Source: Mixophyes australis (lineage: Eukaryota > Chordata > Amphibia > Anura > Limnodynastidae). From it: a stretch of 64,000 nucleotides of DNA. The stretch covers positions 140,339,229-140,403,228 of the forward strand of contig JAVHZZ010000004.1 in the NCBI GenBank assembly GCA_036250195.1. The letters are read 5' to 3'. The notes under the pieces were generated by a model. The model searched no databases. It saw only the letters and a program-made list of their open reading frames with translations, and was not told the DNA's origin. This document shows positions 48,531-58,501 of the stretch, in pieces. Within the stretch, counting starts at the first letter, position 1. The number at the start of each line of letters is the position of its first letter. The translations under genes were made by a program, and so were the position numbers.

Positions 48531-48664
48531 AAAATTTAAGCGGTAGATGACAATTCAGTGAAATTGTGATAAATAAATCGAAACTATACTTAGTTTTAAT
48601 AAACATAGTAGGCAGCTTCTTCTAACACTTGTTTGCAAGTGTCACATCTGGGATTCAAAATAAA

Positions 48665-48938
48665 GAGAACAAAGTACCACACACAGTGCAAATCATAAGC
48701 AGTGTAGTACACAGTAATACCAAGTGAATGTGTACCACAATGTGAGTAAAAGTAAGCTTATCTGATATATTGCATGTTATATGGATATGGCCTTCCTCAG
48801 CAAGTTGACCAGCTCTCAATCGCAAAGAGAATCCAGAAAGAGATGTAACTTGAAAGTAGAAGCAAATATGGTGTAGTATGCTCCAAAAAGGTTTAACAAG
48901 CACCAAAATCTCAAATCTCACAATATTTAATGCTAGTT
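48665..48938 (-). repeat. Left arm of a widely spaced inverted repeat
   Basis: Its reverse complement matches 56223-56480 over most of its length, for example gctgaggaaggccatatcca and gatatattgcatgttatatg on the plus strand. Small indels separate the arms, so the copies are not recent exact duplicates. The family is unknown to me. Confidence 0.85.
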
Positions 48939-49254
48939 AAAAAAAAAAAAATACTATTTAATCACCAAAAAATAATATAAACAAGTTATTGCCTGTACAC
49001 GTTTATCTGAAATCCACCAAGTCAGATAAACAATGATGGGACCTTGGGATTGAATGCGGCTTTTCAGATAGTGGCATTCATTAACGAACACTCTTACTTC
49101 TTCCTCATCTGTTTGTCTCTCCAAAAAAGTCCAATCTGTTGCTGGATATTTATGAGTAGATTCAATGCTGCACGTTGTTCTAAAGAACAAAGCAGGCCGC
49201 ACACCATTACTGTTACTATGGTAATATCAACATGGATTTTTGCTGCGTGCAAAA
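48939..49254. other. Intergenic DNA, nothing recognised
   Basis: Starts with an A run at 48942-48951. No coding or repeat signal that I can name before the DIRS remnant begins. Confidence 0.4.
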
Positions 49255-51180
49255 ATCAGCATTGAAATTATGGTTTGCTTGGTAGCTGGCCAACCTCTCA
49301 TGAGAATCATAAAATACAAAATGAGAGTCGGTCCTCCGACAAGCAGAAGTCCTATCCACATAAACCTTCAAGGCAAGGAGAGCGTCCAGGCAGATAGAAG
49401 GAGGCTCAGAGGGAGAAATTCCTTCCTGAAAAGCCGGAAACACACTATCTCCTGGTTTATATGAAAACCTGAAGCCACCTTCGGCAAAAGGATAGGCACG
49501 GTTCTGAGAATCGCCCTATCTTCGTGGAACACCAAATATGGAACCCTACAGGACAAGGCCCCTAGTTCAGACACTTGTCAAGCAGAAGCAATGGGCAACA
49601 AAAACACCACCTTCCACCTAGAGAAAGAAGATCAACAGACTCCAGTGGTTCGAATGGAGGTCACTGGACAACATCAAGGACCAAGTTTAGGTCCCACGGA
49701 GCCAGAGAAGGAATGTGAGGAGGCTGAAAATGCAGTACTCCCTGAGGAAAGGTACAAACATCGGCACCAAAAAAAAGACTAAGTTCTCAAAAAACTTAAT
49801 GTCAGTGCTTAAGACCCATCTCTGACCCATCCTGAAGAAGAGCCGGAACACGGGCTAGATTAGATGCAGGGTTATAAATCCTTCTCTCGCACCATTGTAC
49901 ATAAACCTTTCACACCTAGTGATAGATCTTGGAAACGCTCATGAAGACTCAGTAGCCTGTGTCTACTATTACCCTAGAAGAGAAACCACTTGATCTCCAG
50001 AGGCTGGCTTCAACAGTCACGCCATTAAAAGCTAACTGAGGTAAGTTCGTGTGATGGATGATCGGGTCTGAGCGGAAGAGCCCAACCCGGTCCTTCGGAC
50101 AATGAACAAGATGTTGGCGAACCAAATCCGCCTGGGCCAATTTGGTGCCACCAGAATGACCAGAAGACTATATTTGGTTTGTTTCTCATTGATGAGGGAT
50201 CAATGGCGCTGATTTGAATCCTGTTTTGGCTGTTTTATGTAGTTTTACAAATTGTGTATCTTTGTTATTTGGTATTTGATCTAGCTGCAATTGAGAACGA
50301 AGCGCTGAATATTGATCACAAATTTTTATTTTTTTTATATTACATCCACCGCCAGAGGATCTCTGGTTCTTGCGAAAAATCTTGGCACTTGATGGTTGTG
50401 TCTGGACGCCATCAGATCCAGATCCGGAAGACCCTATCTATGGACCAGATGTTGGAAAACCTGAGGGCTCAGGGACCACTCTCCCAGAAGGATTGCATGC
50501 CTGCTGAAAGATTCGGCTTCCCAGTTGTCTACTCCGGGAATGAAAATTGCAGATATCGTTGGAACACAGGCTTCTGCCCAAGCCAGAATCTTTTCACCCA
50601 CCTGCATGGCTCCTGAATTTTTTGTTCCTCCCTGACAGTTTACATACGTCACTGTCATGGTGTTATCTGATTGGAGCCGGGACCAGCTTTCCCTGAAGGA
50701 AGGGTTATGCTCCCTGAAGGGTTAACATTGCTCGTAATTCGAGAACGTTGATCGGTAGCAGAGTCTCCTTATCGGTCCAGAGACCATGAAGACTGAGATG
50801 GAGAATCACCGCCCTGCAGGCTTGCAACCACCGCTCCACTACGGCTGTCACTGTCTGTTACTTCTTCTTTAGTCTCCTTAATTTATCTTTTTTTAAACCG
50901 AACTGCGTAATTGCTTTACACTATTCTTCGTAGTTAGAATGGAACACACATCCTCACCTATCCTAGAAATATCACTAATAAATGCTAAGGTAGCAATAAA
51001 TACTGCAGAGCAGGTATATAAACAGCCCAAACACCTTGGGCGCTTAAACAAAACTGAGGCCTATGGGGCTGCAGAAGGGAAGAATCAGCATCAGCAAGTT
51101 TAGCTGTTAACTATTCAAGTGCCAACTCCATGCGCCCTCATATAAGCCCATGGTAGCAGTGTCTCCCAGAGTGGATGATG
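49255..51180 (-). mobile_element. DIRS-like retrotransposon remnant F (minus strand)
   Basis: Read on the minus strand: RNase H text with YVNCQGGTKN and DNWEAESFSRHA lies at about 50640-50460. Recombinase text (LGALSCRVPYLVFHEDRAIL and LPKVASGFHINQEIV) lies at about 49570-49460, continuing with LALKVYVDRTS and FYDSHERLASYQA down to 49260. This matches the recombinase of the complete copy at 54.7-55.9 kb. The high-coordinate end (gtgccaactccatgcgcc, 51119-51180) resembles the DIRS ITR. The recombinase C-terminus with HxxR and Tyr is missing. Confidence 0.7.
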
Positions 51181-51189
51181 GAGAAATTG

Positions 51190-51303
51190 TATTTTCTGTC
51201 TTCCTTTGGGGGACACCAGGGACATGGCAAACTGGCACTTTAAACTTCTGTTAACTAAGCCCTAGCTCCTCCCCCTCTATAACCCACTTTCTGCTAGCCT
51301 CAG
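51190..51303 (+). repeat. Left inverted terminal repeat of DIRS element G
   Basis: Pairs in reverse complement with 56055-56215, with mismatches and a shortened outer part (the right arm is about 45 bp longer). The block gggggacaccagggacatgg resembles the ends of the other DIRS remnants. Confidence 0.8.
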
Positions 51304-51910
51304 CGAAAGGGCTGCGTCTGGGCTGATTAGCAGCCCACTTCTGTTAGTTTGATTTGGAATAGGTTTGTTTTTTTATTTATTTATTTTTCTCTGTGCTGGA
51401 CATCCGCAGCCCAAGGAGCTAAGATGCAGCTGTCAATCATCGCTCCCCCGCACTTGCCAGCTGTTGGCTCCGATGAGAGGAGTCCGCATCAGCGGCCTCC
51501 AGGGTTCTATATATACAGTCCGGAGACTGATCCGCCTGCTGGCCAGGGGTGACTGGATGCAGGAGAGTGGAGTGTGCAGCACGGAAGGCTGTGCGCTGTC
51601 TGGAGGGGGGGGGGGAGGGGGAAATCAGAGGTGCCTCTTTTGCCAGCCCCCCTCTCCTAACATTTTGATGTCCTCCTAGGATCCAGAGCACAGTCATTGC
51701 AGGCTGTACCCGTCCTCCTATTTTGACAGCCAAAAGACTGCAGACACTGCATGAGAAAGGATGGCAGCAGGTAAATGAAACCCTCTCCCAGCATAGCGCT
51801 GGGGGGGTTGGGTAGTAAAATGCAGTATGTCCCCTAAGAGGTGGCTTCTTACTAGGAGCAGTAATTTAAAAAAAAGGCTAGGGTCACTAAGATAGTGAGC
51901 TCTGCTAGGC

Positions 51911-51924
51911 ACATCATCATCATC

Positions 51925-52003
<79 letters not shown>

Positions 52004-52120
52004 CACCAACATATTCCGTAGCGCTTTACAATTGGGGACAAACATAGTAAACTAATAAACAAACTGGGTAAAACGGACAAAGAGGTGAGAAGGTCCTGCT
52101 CGCAAGCTTATGATTGGTTG
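51911..52120 (-). mobile_element. L2-type tail fragment with long TA microsatellite
   Basis: The order atcatcatcat, a TA run (51928-52001), tagcaccaacatattccgta and gcgctttacaattggggaca is the reverse complement of the L2 3' end at 48180-48316. The usual tttattta part between tail and microsatellite is replaced by TA repeats. It lies inside DIRS element G, near its left end. Confidence 0.75.
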
Positions 52121-52438
52121 AGGGGATTGTCCTGTTGGACGCTTGCCAATCCAGTTCTGGTCCCTGGTGTTTCCTCTACTGCACTTCCTCCGTGGTAGTC
52201 TCTCACTCCTTTGTGTGCAGACACCAGAATAGTCAGCCATTTTATAACTCCAGCTTCTCCCCTTTTCTGTCCTGAGTCCTGTAAGGTAAAGGGTTGCAGG
52301 TTGTTATTTTCAAAAGTTTTTCTTTTACTCTGTGGGGCTTTATTGCAGGCTCACTTTCTGTTCAGATTTGTGTGCTGCTTGTCATCTATATTGTGTTTTG
52401 TTCACTGTTTATTACACTGTTTTGTCATAACTGTTAAC

Positions 52439-53122
52439 ATGTCAGATAAGGGAAAATCCAAGTATGGTAAGGCTGGTGTTACATCTATGTTGAGTTGCAC
52501 CTGTGCGGTCTGTCACGTTGTTACCATCTGGTCAGTCAGGCGCACAGCCTGACGGCCCTCAGAGAGCACACCGTGTGAAACAGCAGCTGCAGGTTCAGAT
52601 ACATCAGAACCTGCCTGGGCTTGGTCTCTCTCCAACACGGTGACTGAACTTGCTCAGTTGGTGCGGTCACAGGCTGTGGCCGCACCATCTTCTGATTCAG
52701 CTTCCTCTGTAGCGAATGACATGGGTTCTAGTTCGCTAAGTCAGGGTTTGACTGTTTCTACCCTGGCGGAGTCTGTAGAACCAGCTTGGGTACAGGGACT
52801 TGCATCCTCTGTACAGGGTTTGGTTTCGGTTTCTTCCTTTTTAGAGAGGATATTGCATTCTGCTGCACCGTCTTCCTCACATAAGCATAAGAGGGTGGCG
52901 CAACCCCTTCAGGGAAATGAGTCAGATTCTGACTGTTGTTCCCAGAAGAAGGGTGAATTAGCGGTGGATTATGATATGGCGGCTCCTTCGGTGGAGGAGG
53001 TTCATTCTGATCGCCAGAGTGTGGAGGATTTAGTTCAGGCTGTGCGTCAGGTACTTTATTTTCCTGAGGAAGAGGTTCCTGACACTGCAAAGACTTCTTT
53101 CTTTTTCCGGCGTGCAAAATGA
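52439..53122 (+). pseudogene. DIRS G gag-like gene, frameshifted
   Basis: Starts with ATG at 52439 (MSDKGKSKYGKAG) and a Cys-rich CTCAVCHVV stretch. The frame closes near 52552. The Ser-rich gag continues in another frame from about 52640 (TELAQLVRSQAVAAPSS) to a stop at 53122, ending FPEEEVPDTAKTSFFFRRAK. DIRS gag proteins are poorly conserved, so the identity rests on position and on the typical acidic end before RT. Confidence 0.6.
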
Positions 53123-54650
53123 GCTTTTTCTTTCCTGGCTTCTTCCCAATTGGAAGATTTGGTGTCAGAGCCTTGGACTTCCCCAGAGAGGAAGTTCCAA
53201 GTATTTCGGCGACTGCAGTCGAGTTATCCTTTTCCTCCTGAAGTTCTTGCAACAGCAGCTTCTACTCGTGAAGGCATCTCCCATTTAGAAAGGTTAGCCA
53301 AGGTAACTACTATTCCTCTTCCTAATACAGCCACCCTTAAGGATGGTACAGACCGTAAGGTTGAGGCCATCAATAAGTCCATTTTCGTGGCAGCAGGTGC
53401 CTCTTTGAGGTCTGCTTTGGCATCTGCACGCTGCAAACAAGGAGACTTTATGGTGGCTATAGAAATCAAAGATGCCTATCTGGAAGGGTCATCAGTCCCA
53501 TTTGAGGTTTGCGGTTCGATCAGATCAGAATTTCAGGCTCTTCCCTTTGGTCTGGCCACGGCCCCACGTATCTTCACCAAGATCATGGCGGTCATGGCTG
53601 CTCTGCTAAGGTCCAGGAGGATTACAATCATCCTTTACCTGGATGATCTTCTTTTAAAGGAAGATTCTCCAGAGGTGCTTTAGTCGCATATCCAAGTAGT
53701 AATCTAGACTCTAGAGTCTCACAGTTGGATTGTCAACTTTTTACCCCAGGACAAGATTCTAGCCTTGCAGAAGATGGTGAAATCTCTGTTGGCGGCAAGG
53801 AGGCCATCGATACCATCTTGATTAGAACTCTCATGGCAAAATGTATCGATTTTCGAGGCGATCCAGTTTTCTCAGTTTCATGCATGGCAGTTTTAGTTGG
53901 AACTTCTGTCGCAATGGAACAAATTCCACCTGAATCTGGCAGGTCAGGTATTCCGCCTGTCTCTGCAGACGCGTCAGTTGCTTCTTTGTTGGTTACACAA
54001 ACAGAATCTCGCCAAGGGATGCAAATTCTCAATTTGGAGTTGGACTTTGATTACAATGGATGCCAGCCATCGAGGTTGGGGGGCCGCCTGTCTTCACGCT
54101 CGGTTTCAGGGTATTTGAACTCAGAAGAAATCCAAGCTTCCAATCAATGTCTTGGAACTGTGAGCAGTGTTTCATGCTCTTATGAGCACGCAAAACTTGC
54201 TGCAGGGAAGGCCAGTGAAGATTCAGACCGACAATGCCACAGCAGTGGCATACCTGAATCATCAGGGCAGCACCAAGAGTCCCTTGGCCATGTGTGAGAC
54301 ACAAGATATTTCAGTGGGTCGAGGTTCACGTTCTGGCACTCATGGCAATCTTTATTCCTGAAATAGAAAACTGGCAAGCAGATTTCCTAAGCAGGCAGTC
54401 TCTGCATCCGGGCAAATGGTCCCTCCATCCGGAGGCGTTTCGTTAGCTGGTGGAACGGTGGGGTCAGCCGGATGTCGACATGATGGCATCCTGGTTGAAC
54501 CACAAGGTCCCCCTCTTCTACTCCCGTGCAAAAGATCCTATGGCTGTTACGGTAGACGCCATATCTGTCCCTTAGGGGTACCGCTTTGAGCACCTTTTTC
54601 CAACGGTAGCCATGCTGCCAAGGGTGTTTAAAAAAAGGTAAAGATAGAGG
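53123..54650 (+). pseudogene. DIRS G reverse transcriptase/RNase H, broken
   Basis: Gag/RT-leader and RT text occupy one frame from 53150 to 53683: VAIEIKDAYLEGS, LPFGLATAPRIFTKIMAVMA, ILYLDDLLLKEDS. Between KDKE-like leader and the DAY motif the family's normal RT block is shortened. After a stop at 53683 the RNase H part is spread over two frames: TMDASHRGWGAACLHA near 54045-54100 and IQTDNATAVAYLNHQGSTKS near 54220-54280. NWQADFLSRQSLHPGKWSLH and DVDMMASWLNHKVPLFYSR then follow. At least three frame changes make it non-functional. Confidence 0.78.
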
Positions 54651-54706
54651 GTGTTCCAGATCTTCTAGTAGCACCGGCTTGGCCGCCGAAGGCCTGGTAC
54701 ACCAAC

Positions 54707-55864
54707 GTGCTCTCCATGGCAGGAGCTCGGTCGTGGCAGTTGCTGCTACGTCCAGACCTATTAACTCAAGTTTTGTCATCTAGGTTTACAACGTCTGGCT
54801 TTAACGGCGTGGCTGTTAAAGCCATGATCCTAAGAGATATTGTTTTTTCCGAACGTGTGGTGCAAACAATGCTTCGTGCTCAGAAACCAGCTTCTGCAAA
54901 AATCTATCATCGAGTCTGGAAGACATATATTGGCTGGTGTGAAAAGAAGGGATATCCTACTTTTTGCTTTGCCAGGTTACTTAGGTTCTTGCAGGACGGG
55001 TTGGATGCAGGTTTACGTCTTAGTTCTCTTAAAGGTCAGGTATCGGCTCTTTCGATCTTCTTTCAAAGAAAACTTGCTGTCATACCTGATGTGCAAACTT
55101 TCATTCAGGGCGTACTCCATGTACAACCTCCATATGTTCCTCTGTTACCACCATGGGATTTGAATTTGGTGTTAAATGCTTTACAGCATCTGCCTTTTGA
55201 ACCTTTGAATACAGTGGAATTCAAATTTCTAACCTGGAAAACGGTTTTCCTTTTGGCCATTTCTACGGCACGCATAGTTTCAGAGATTGCTGCTTTATCT
55301 TGCAAGTCTCCTCTTCTTGTTTTTCATGAAGACAAGGCAGTTCTTCGAACCAAGCCCTCTTTCCTTCCCAAGGTCGTGTCTAGATTTTATCTAAATCAGG
55401 ACATTGTCATTTCTGGCCTGACTGATTCTACGTCTTCAGTTAACGATAATTCAATTAGTTATCTTAATGTTTTCCGAGCCTTGCGCATTTATGTGAAAAG
55501 GTCTCAGAAGCTGCGCAAGACTGAGGATCTTTTGATTCTCTATGATGCTCACAAGAAAGCCTGGACAGCTTCTAAGGGGACTATTGCTAGGTGGATTACG
55601 GCTGTTATACGTCAGGGGGAGCCTGTCCCAGATAATCTGCGGGCGCACTCTACAAGGTCTGTAAGTGCTTCTTGGGCGGCCCGCCATGGTGCCTCCAGTG
55701 AACAGCTGTGTAAAGCGGCCACGTGGTCGTCTGTACACACATTCACTAAGTTTTACAAGTTTAATGTGTTTGCATCCAAGGATGCAAGTTTTGGAAGTAA
55801 GGTGCTTTGTGTCGTTTCTTCTGAGCGTTTTCCCCCGGGAGGCAGCTTTGTGATGTTCCCATAA
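54707..55864 (+). CDS. DIRS G tyrosine recombinase
   Basis: Open frame of 385 codons (first ATG at 54716) for the DIRS integrase, which joins the circular cDNA to the target by site-specific recombination. The catalytic pattern of tyrosine recombinases is complete: Arg in ISTARIVSEI (codon 55271-55273), His and Arg in AHSTR (55646-55657), Trp in ATWSS, and the nucleophile Tyr in FTKFYKF (55754-55756). An N-terminal SAM-like core-binding part precedes it (SAKIYHRVWKTYIGWCEKKG). In DIRS elements this frame overlaps or follows RT/RNase H. No stop or frameshift is seen, unlike the upstream genes. Whether it is expressed cannot be judged. Confidence 0.85.
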   Translation: MLSMAGARSWQLLLRPDLLTQVLSSRFTTSGFNGVAVKAMILRDIVFSERVVQTMLRAQKPASAKIYHRVWKTYIGWCEKKGYPTFCFARLLRFLQDGLDAGLRLSSLKGQVSALSIFFQRKLAVIPDVQTFIQGVLHVQPPYVPLLPPWDLNLVLNALQHLPFEPLNTVEFKFLTWKTVFLLAISTARIVSEIAALSCKSPLLVFHEDKAVLRTKPSFLPKVVSRFYLNQDIVISGLTDSTSSVNDNSISYLNVFRALRIYVKRSQKLRKTEDLLILYDAHKKAWTASKGTIARWITAVIRQGEPVPDNLRAHSTRSVSASWAARHGASSEQLCKAATWSSVHTFTKFYKFNVFASKDASFGSKVLCVVSSERFPPGGSFVMFP

Positions 55865-55879
55865 GGAAGACTGAGAAAA

Positions 55880-55945
55880 TGGGATTTTTATACTTATGTA
55901 AAACCCATTTTGCTTAGTCCATTGGGGACATCGGGTGTCCACCCT
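55880..55945 (+). repeat. Internal complementary region of DIRS element G
   Basis: gggatttttatacttatgta and tagtccattggggacatcgg are the reverse complement of the outermost right ITR (56155-56215), with a few mismatches. This region is used as a template to join the ends in the DIRS cycle. Confidence 0.8.
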
Positions 55946-56054
55946 TAGCCCTCTGGTTTCTCCTACTGTTTGACATGTCTTGTTGTTAAGATAATGTTTT
56001 GTTAAGTTTATTCTGTTTTCTCTCTGCTTTCTGTAGGCTTGGTTAAACATAAAC

Positions 56055-56215
56055 TAAGGCCGAGACAGGAAGTAGGGTATAGAGGGGGAGGAGTTAGGGC
56101 TTAGTTAACAGAAGTTAAAGTGCCAGTTCGCCCTGTCCCTACTCTATACCCCAATGTCCCCGGTGTCCTCCAATGGACTAAGAGAAACGGATTTTACGCA
56201 GGTATAAAAATCCAA
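56055..56215 (+). repeat. Right inverted terminal repeat of DIRS element G
   Basis: Carries tatagagggggaggagttag and taacagaagttaaagtgcca, the complement of the left ITR, then the ICR-complementary outer part ending ggtataaaaatcc. Confidence 0.82.
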
Positions 56216-56222
56216 TTATTTG

Positions 56223-56468
56223 AACTAGCAGCTTGAGTATTGTGAGATTGTGGTGCATGTTAAAACTTTTTGGAGCATACTACACCATATTTGGCTCTAC
56301 TTTCTGGATTCTTCTATGTGATTGAGAGCTGGCCAACTTGCTGAGGATGGCCATATCCATATAACATACAATATATCAGATAAGCTTACTTTCACTCACA
56401 TTGTGGCACATATTCACCTGGTATTACTGTGTGTGTACTACACCCCTTATGATTTGCACTATGTGTGG

Positions 56469-56480
<12 letters not shown>
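56223..56480 (+). repeat. Right arm of the widely spaced inverted repeat
   Basis: Begins 8 bp after the end of DIRS element G. It pairs with 48665-48938 (shared blocks gagcatactacaccatattt, atatcagataagcttacttt, ttatgatttgcact). A TA microsatellite with the interruption gcttcgtgc follows at 56481-56530. Confidence 0.85.
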
Positions 56481-56503
<23 letters not shown>

Positions 56504-57700
56504 GCTTCGTGCATATATATATATATATATACCATTCCATATTCCCGACCGGTTCAAGTACCTACCTTTCAGCTTCAGAAACCCTTATGAGGTTATAGCC
56601 ATTATAGTACATTGCAGACTTTTCATCATCGCAGCCTCAATTTTCTTACAAAAAGGGCAACAATTTAGCAGACACGAAAATTCACAGTTTATATATGGCA
56701 GAAAAAAAAATATCCGAAAATAACCAATTTGGGCAATACCACATTTGATGGCACTCTTTGATAGCGGTAGAAGCTACATATGTGGCAAATGTATTAATTA
56801 TTCTAATATGTGTAACACATTAACTTTCATTAAATTGCAAATAAACTTTGAAGAGCCATTTGAGCTGTAAAGCAATGGCAGTAATACGCCATCTTTTGTG
56901 TCCATGTGACATGCTATATGGCAGAACAAAAAGCTGCAATTAGAGAAAAAATTATCAAGTACTCAATTGCAAAACATTTTCAAGAAGAGGAACATGCTCT
57001 GAGATCAAGTTGAGATCAATCTTCTAGAACATGTCACAACTGAGAAGACCAACAAAAGAAATGACAATGTAGAGAAACGGTTTGGATTATAGAACTAGAC
57101 ACTCTAAAGCCTAGACATTAATATACATGTAAACTTAAAAATCTTTTATAAATAAAATTGTCATTATCATAGGGTGCTTGTTTTTCGGGGGAGGGTATGC
57201 TAAATTCAAAAAAAAAAGAACAAAAAAAACCCAAAAAGCAAAACACAAACAATGTGCTCTGGGTGTTTTTTTCATACACATAAAATATGGTTTTATTTTT
57301 TTTATTGACTCACCAATTATAATCATTGTTTTATATTCATAACAAAATTGTTATGATTATATATTTTACTATGTATATCATATATATTTTGATTTAAATA
57401 TCAGATCTATTACATTATATGCACAATTTTATTTACTACACTATTACATTTTTAATATAGATTTACTTTTTATAATTTATTTCTTTAATAATACATGTAG
57501 AAGAAATGTATTATGTAAATGTATTCTATACATATATAGACATATTGTTACATTTTTTCTTTTTCACATCCTTAATAATGTTTCTCTATTGGTTTACACC
57601 ACATATGTATGACCTACACTATATACAACATATACCTGTTGATGTAATATAAATGCCTTTCCTATGAAGTATATTACTTTAAAAATCCCATTATCAACAT
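56481..57700. other. Intergenic DNA between FBXL22 and HERC1
   Basis: Very AT-rich, with the TA microsatellite at the left edge and A/T runs near 57210-57235. No gene or classified repeat. On the minus strand AATAAA-type signals near 57290-57310 and 57424 may mark the end of the HERC1 transcript. Confidence 0.45.
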
Positions 57701-58315
57701 GCTGGGAAAACATGCCCCGAGTCATAGTCTAAAACATATCCACTGGTCGCGACACTACTTCAGATTTAACCATCTTTACCTTTTTAATGGCCAAGTTTGT
57801 TTTGAAAGGAATTTCTATATTAATTTCTCTTTTTTTAAAAAAACAAAACATACCGCATTTTACTCAGACATGAATTAATTCACACAGTGGTAAGACCATT
57901 AAGAACAACAACACAATCCTTCATTTTTTTTTTATTATTTTCCTGCATAACTAGTCCTGCACAGGCAATCTCCACATTAAAACAAAAAAATAGGAATAAT
58001 CCTGTAAAACTGTTCTTGGGGGTGAACAGTGCACCAATGTACAATATTCAAGTACAGCACTGGCCAGAGGCATCTGGAAAACCTTGCCAAGCCCCTGGCC
58101 TCTTACCCTGTCCCTTAACAGAAAATCTGCTTTCAATGCAACTTATACTTATATTCAGCTGGGAAGGGCGAGTTCACTTTCTTTTAAATTTACATTGACG
58201 TAAGGATATATTAAATAAAAACATGTTTTTTCCTGTTATTAAAAGAAAAATTGCACGTGTTGTAAAATGCCTGGTGTGACTTCACCCCTGGAGAGCGGGT
58301 GTTCAGATGTGGAAC
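57290..58315 (-). other. HERC1: HERC1 probable 3' untranslated region
   Basis: Minus-strand sequence after the HERC1 stop with no transposon text. Several AATAAA signals occur on that strand between 57940 and 57290. Its end is not certain. The transcript converges with FBXL22. Confidence 0.4.
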
Positions 58316-58501
58316 TCAGTAGTCTGTGTCTGATCCCTCAGCATTATCCACATTGCGGGACAGCATATAATTGTCCATGTCAATGGATCGGCAGTTGTTG
58401 ATTGCATAGCGCAGACGTTCGGCCATCACTGGCTGACTCGAGTACGGAGGGAGTCGGAGTTGAAAAAAGCAGGTCTGTGAGGTAGGGAGACTGTCGTGAG
58501 G
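58316..58501 (-). CDS. HERC1: HERC1 last coding exon with catalytic cysteine
   Basis: Minus-strand acceptor ttttatccgcag precedes 58501; TGA stop at 58318-58316. 61 codons from PHDSLPTSQTC. The thioester Cys codon is at 58471-58469, and the exon ends in an acidic tail. Only two or three residues differ from the human sequence. Confidence 0.97.
   Translation of the reverse strand, partial: PHDSLPTSQTCFFQLRLPPYSSQPVMAERLRYAINNCRSIDMDNYMLSRNVDNAEGSDTDY

Larger units (their letters stand above)
51190..56215 (+). mobile_element. DIRS-like retrotransposon G, nearly full length
   Basis: About 5.0 kb with the DIRS layout. An inverted terminal repeat lies at 51190-51303 (left) and 56055-56215 (right): the left arm ctggcactttaaacttctgt and gttaactaagccct pair with the right arm. 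Order is gag, RT, RNase H, tyrosine recombinase, then an internal complementary region at 55880-55945 that matches the outermost right end in reverse. DIRS elements copy through a circular intermediate and insert by recombinase, so no target duplication is expected. RT/RNase H are frameshifted, but the recombinase frame is open. An L2-tail/TA-repeat insertion lies at 51911-52120. Confidence 0.88.

Noticed and set aside
53733..54032. Minus-strand frames opposite DIRS element G
   Set aside because: Antisense shadows of the RT/RNase H sequence; no family similarity.
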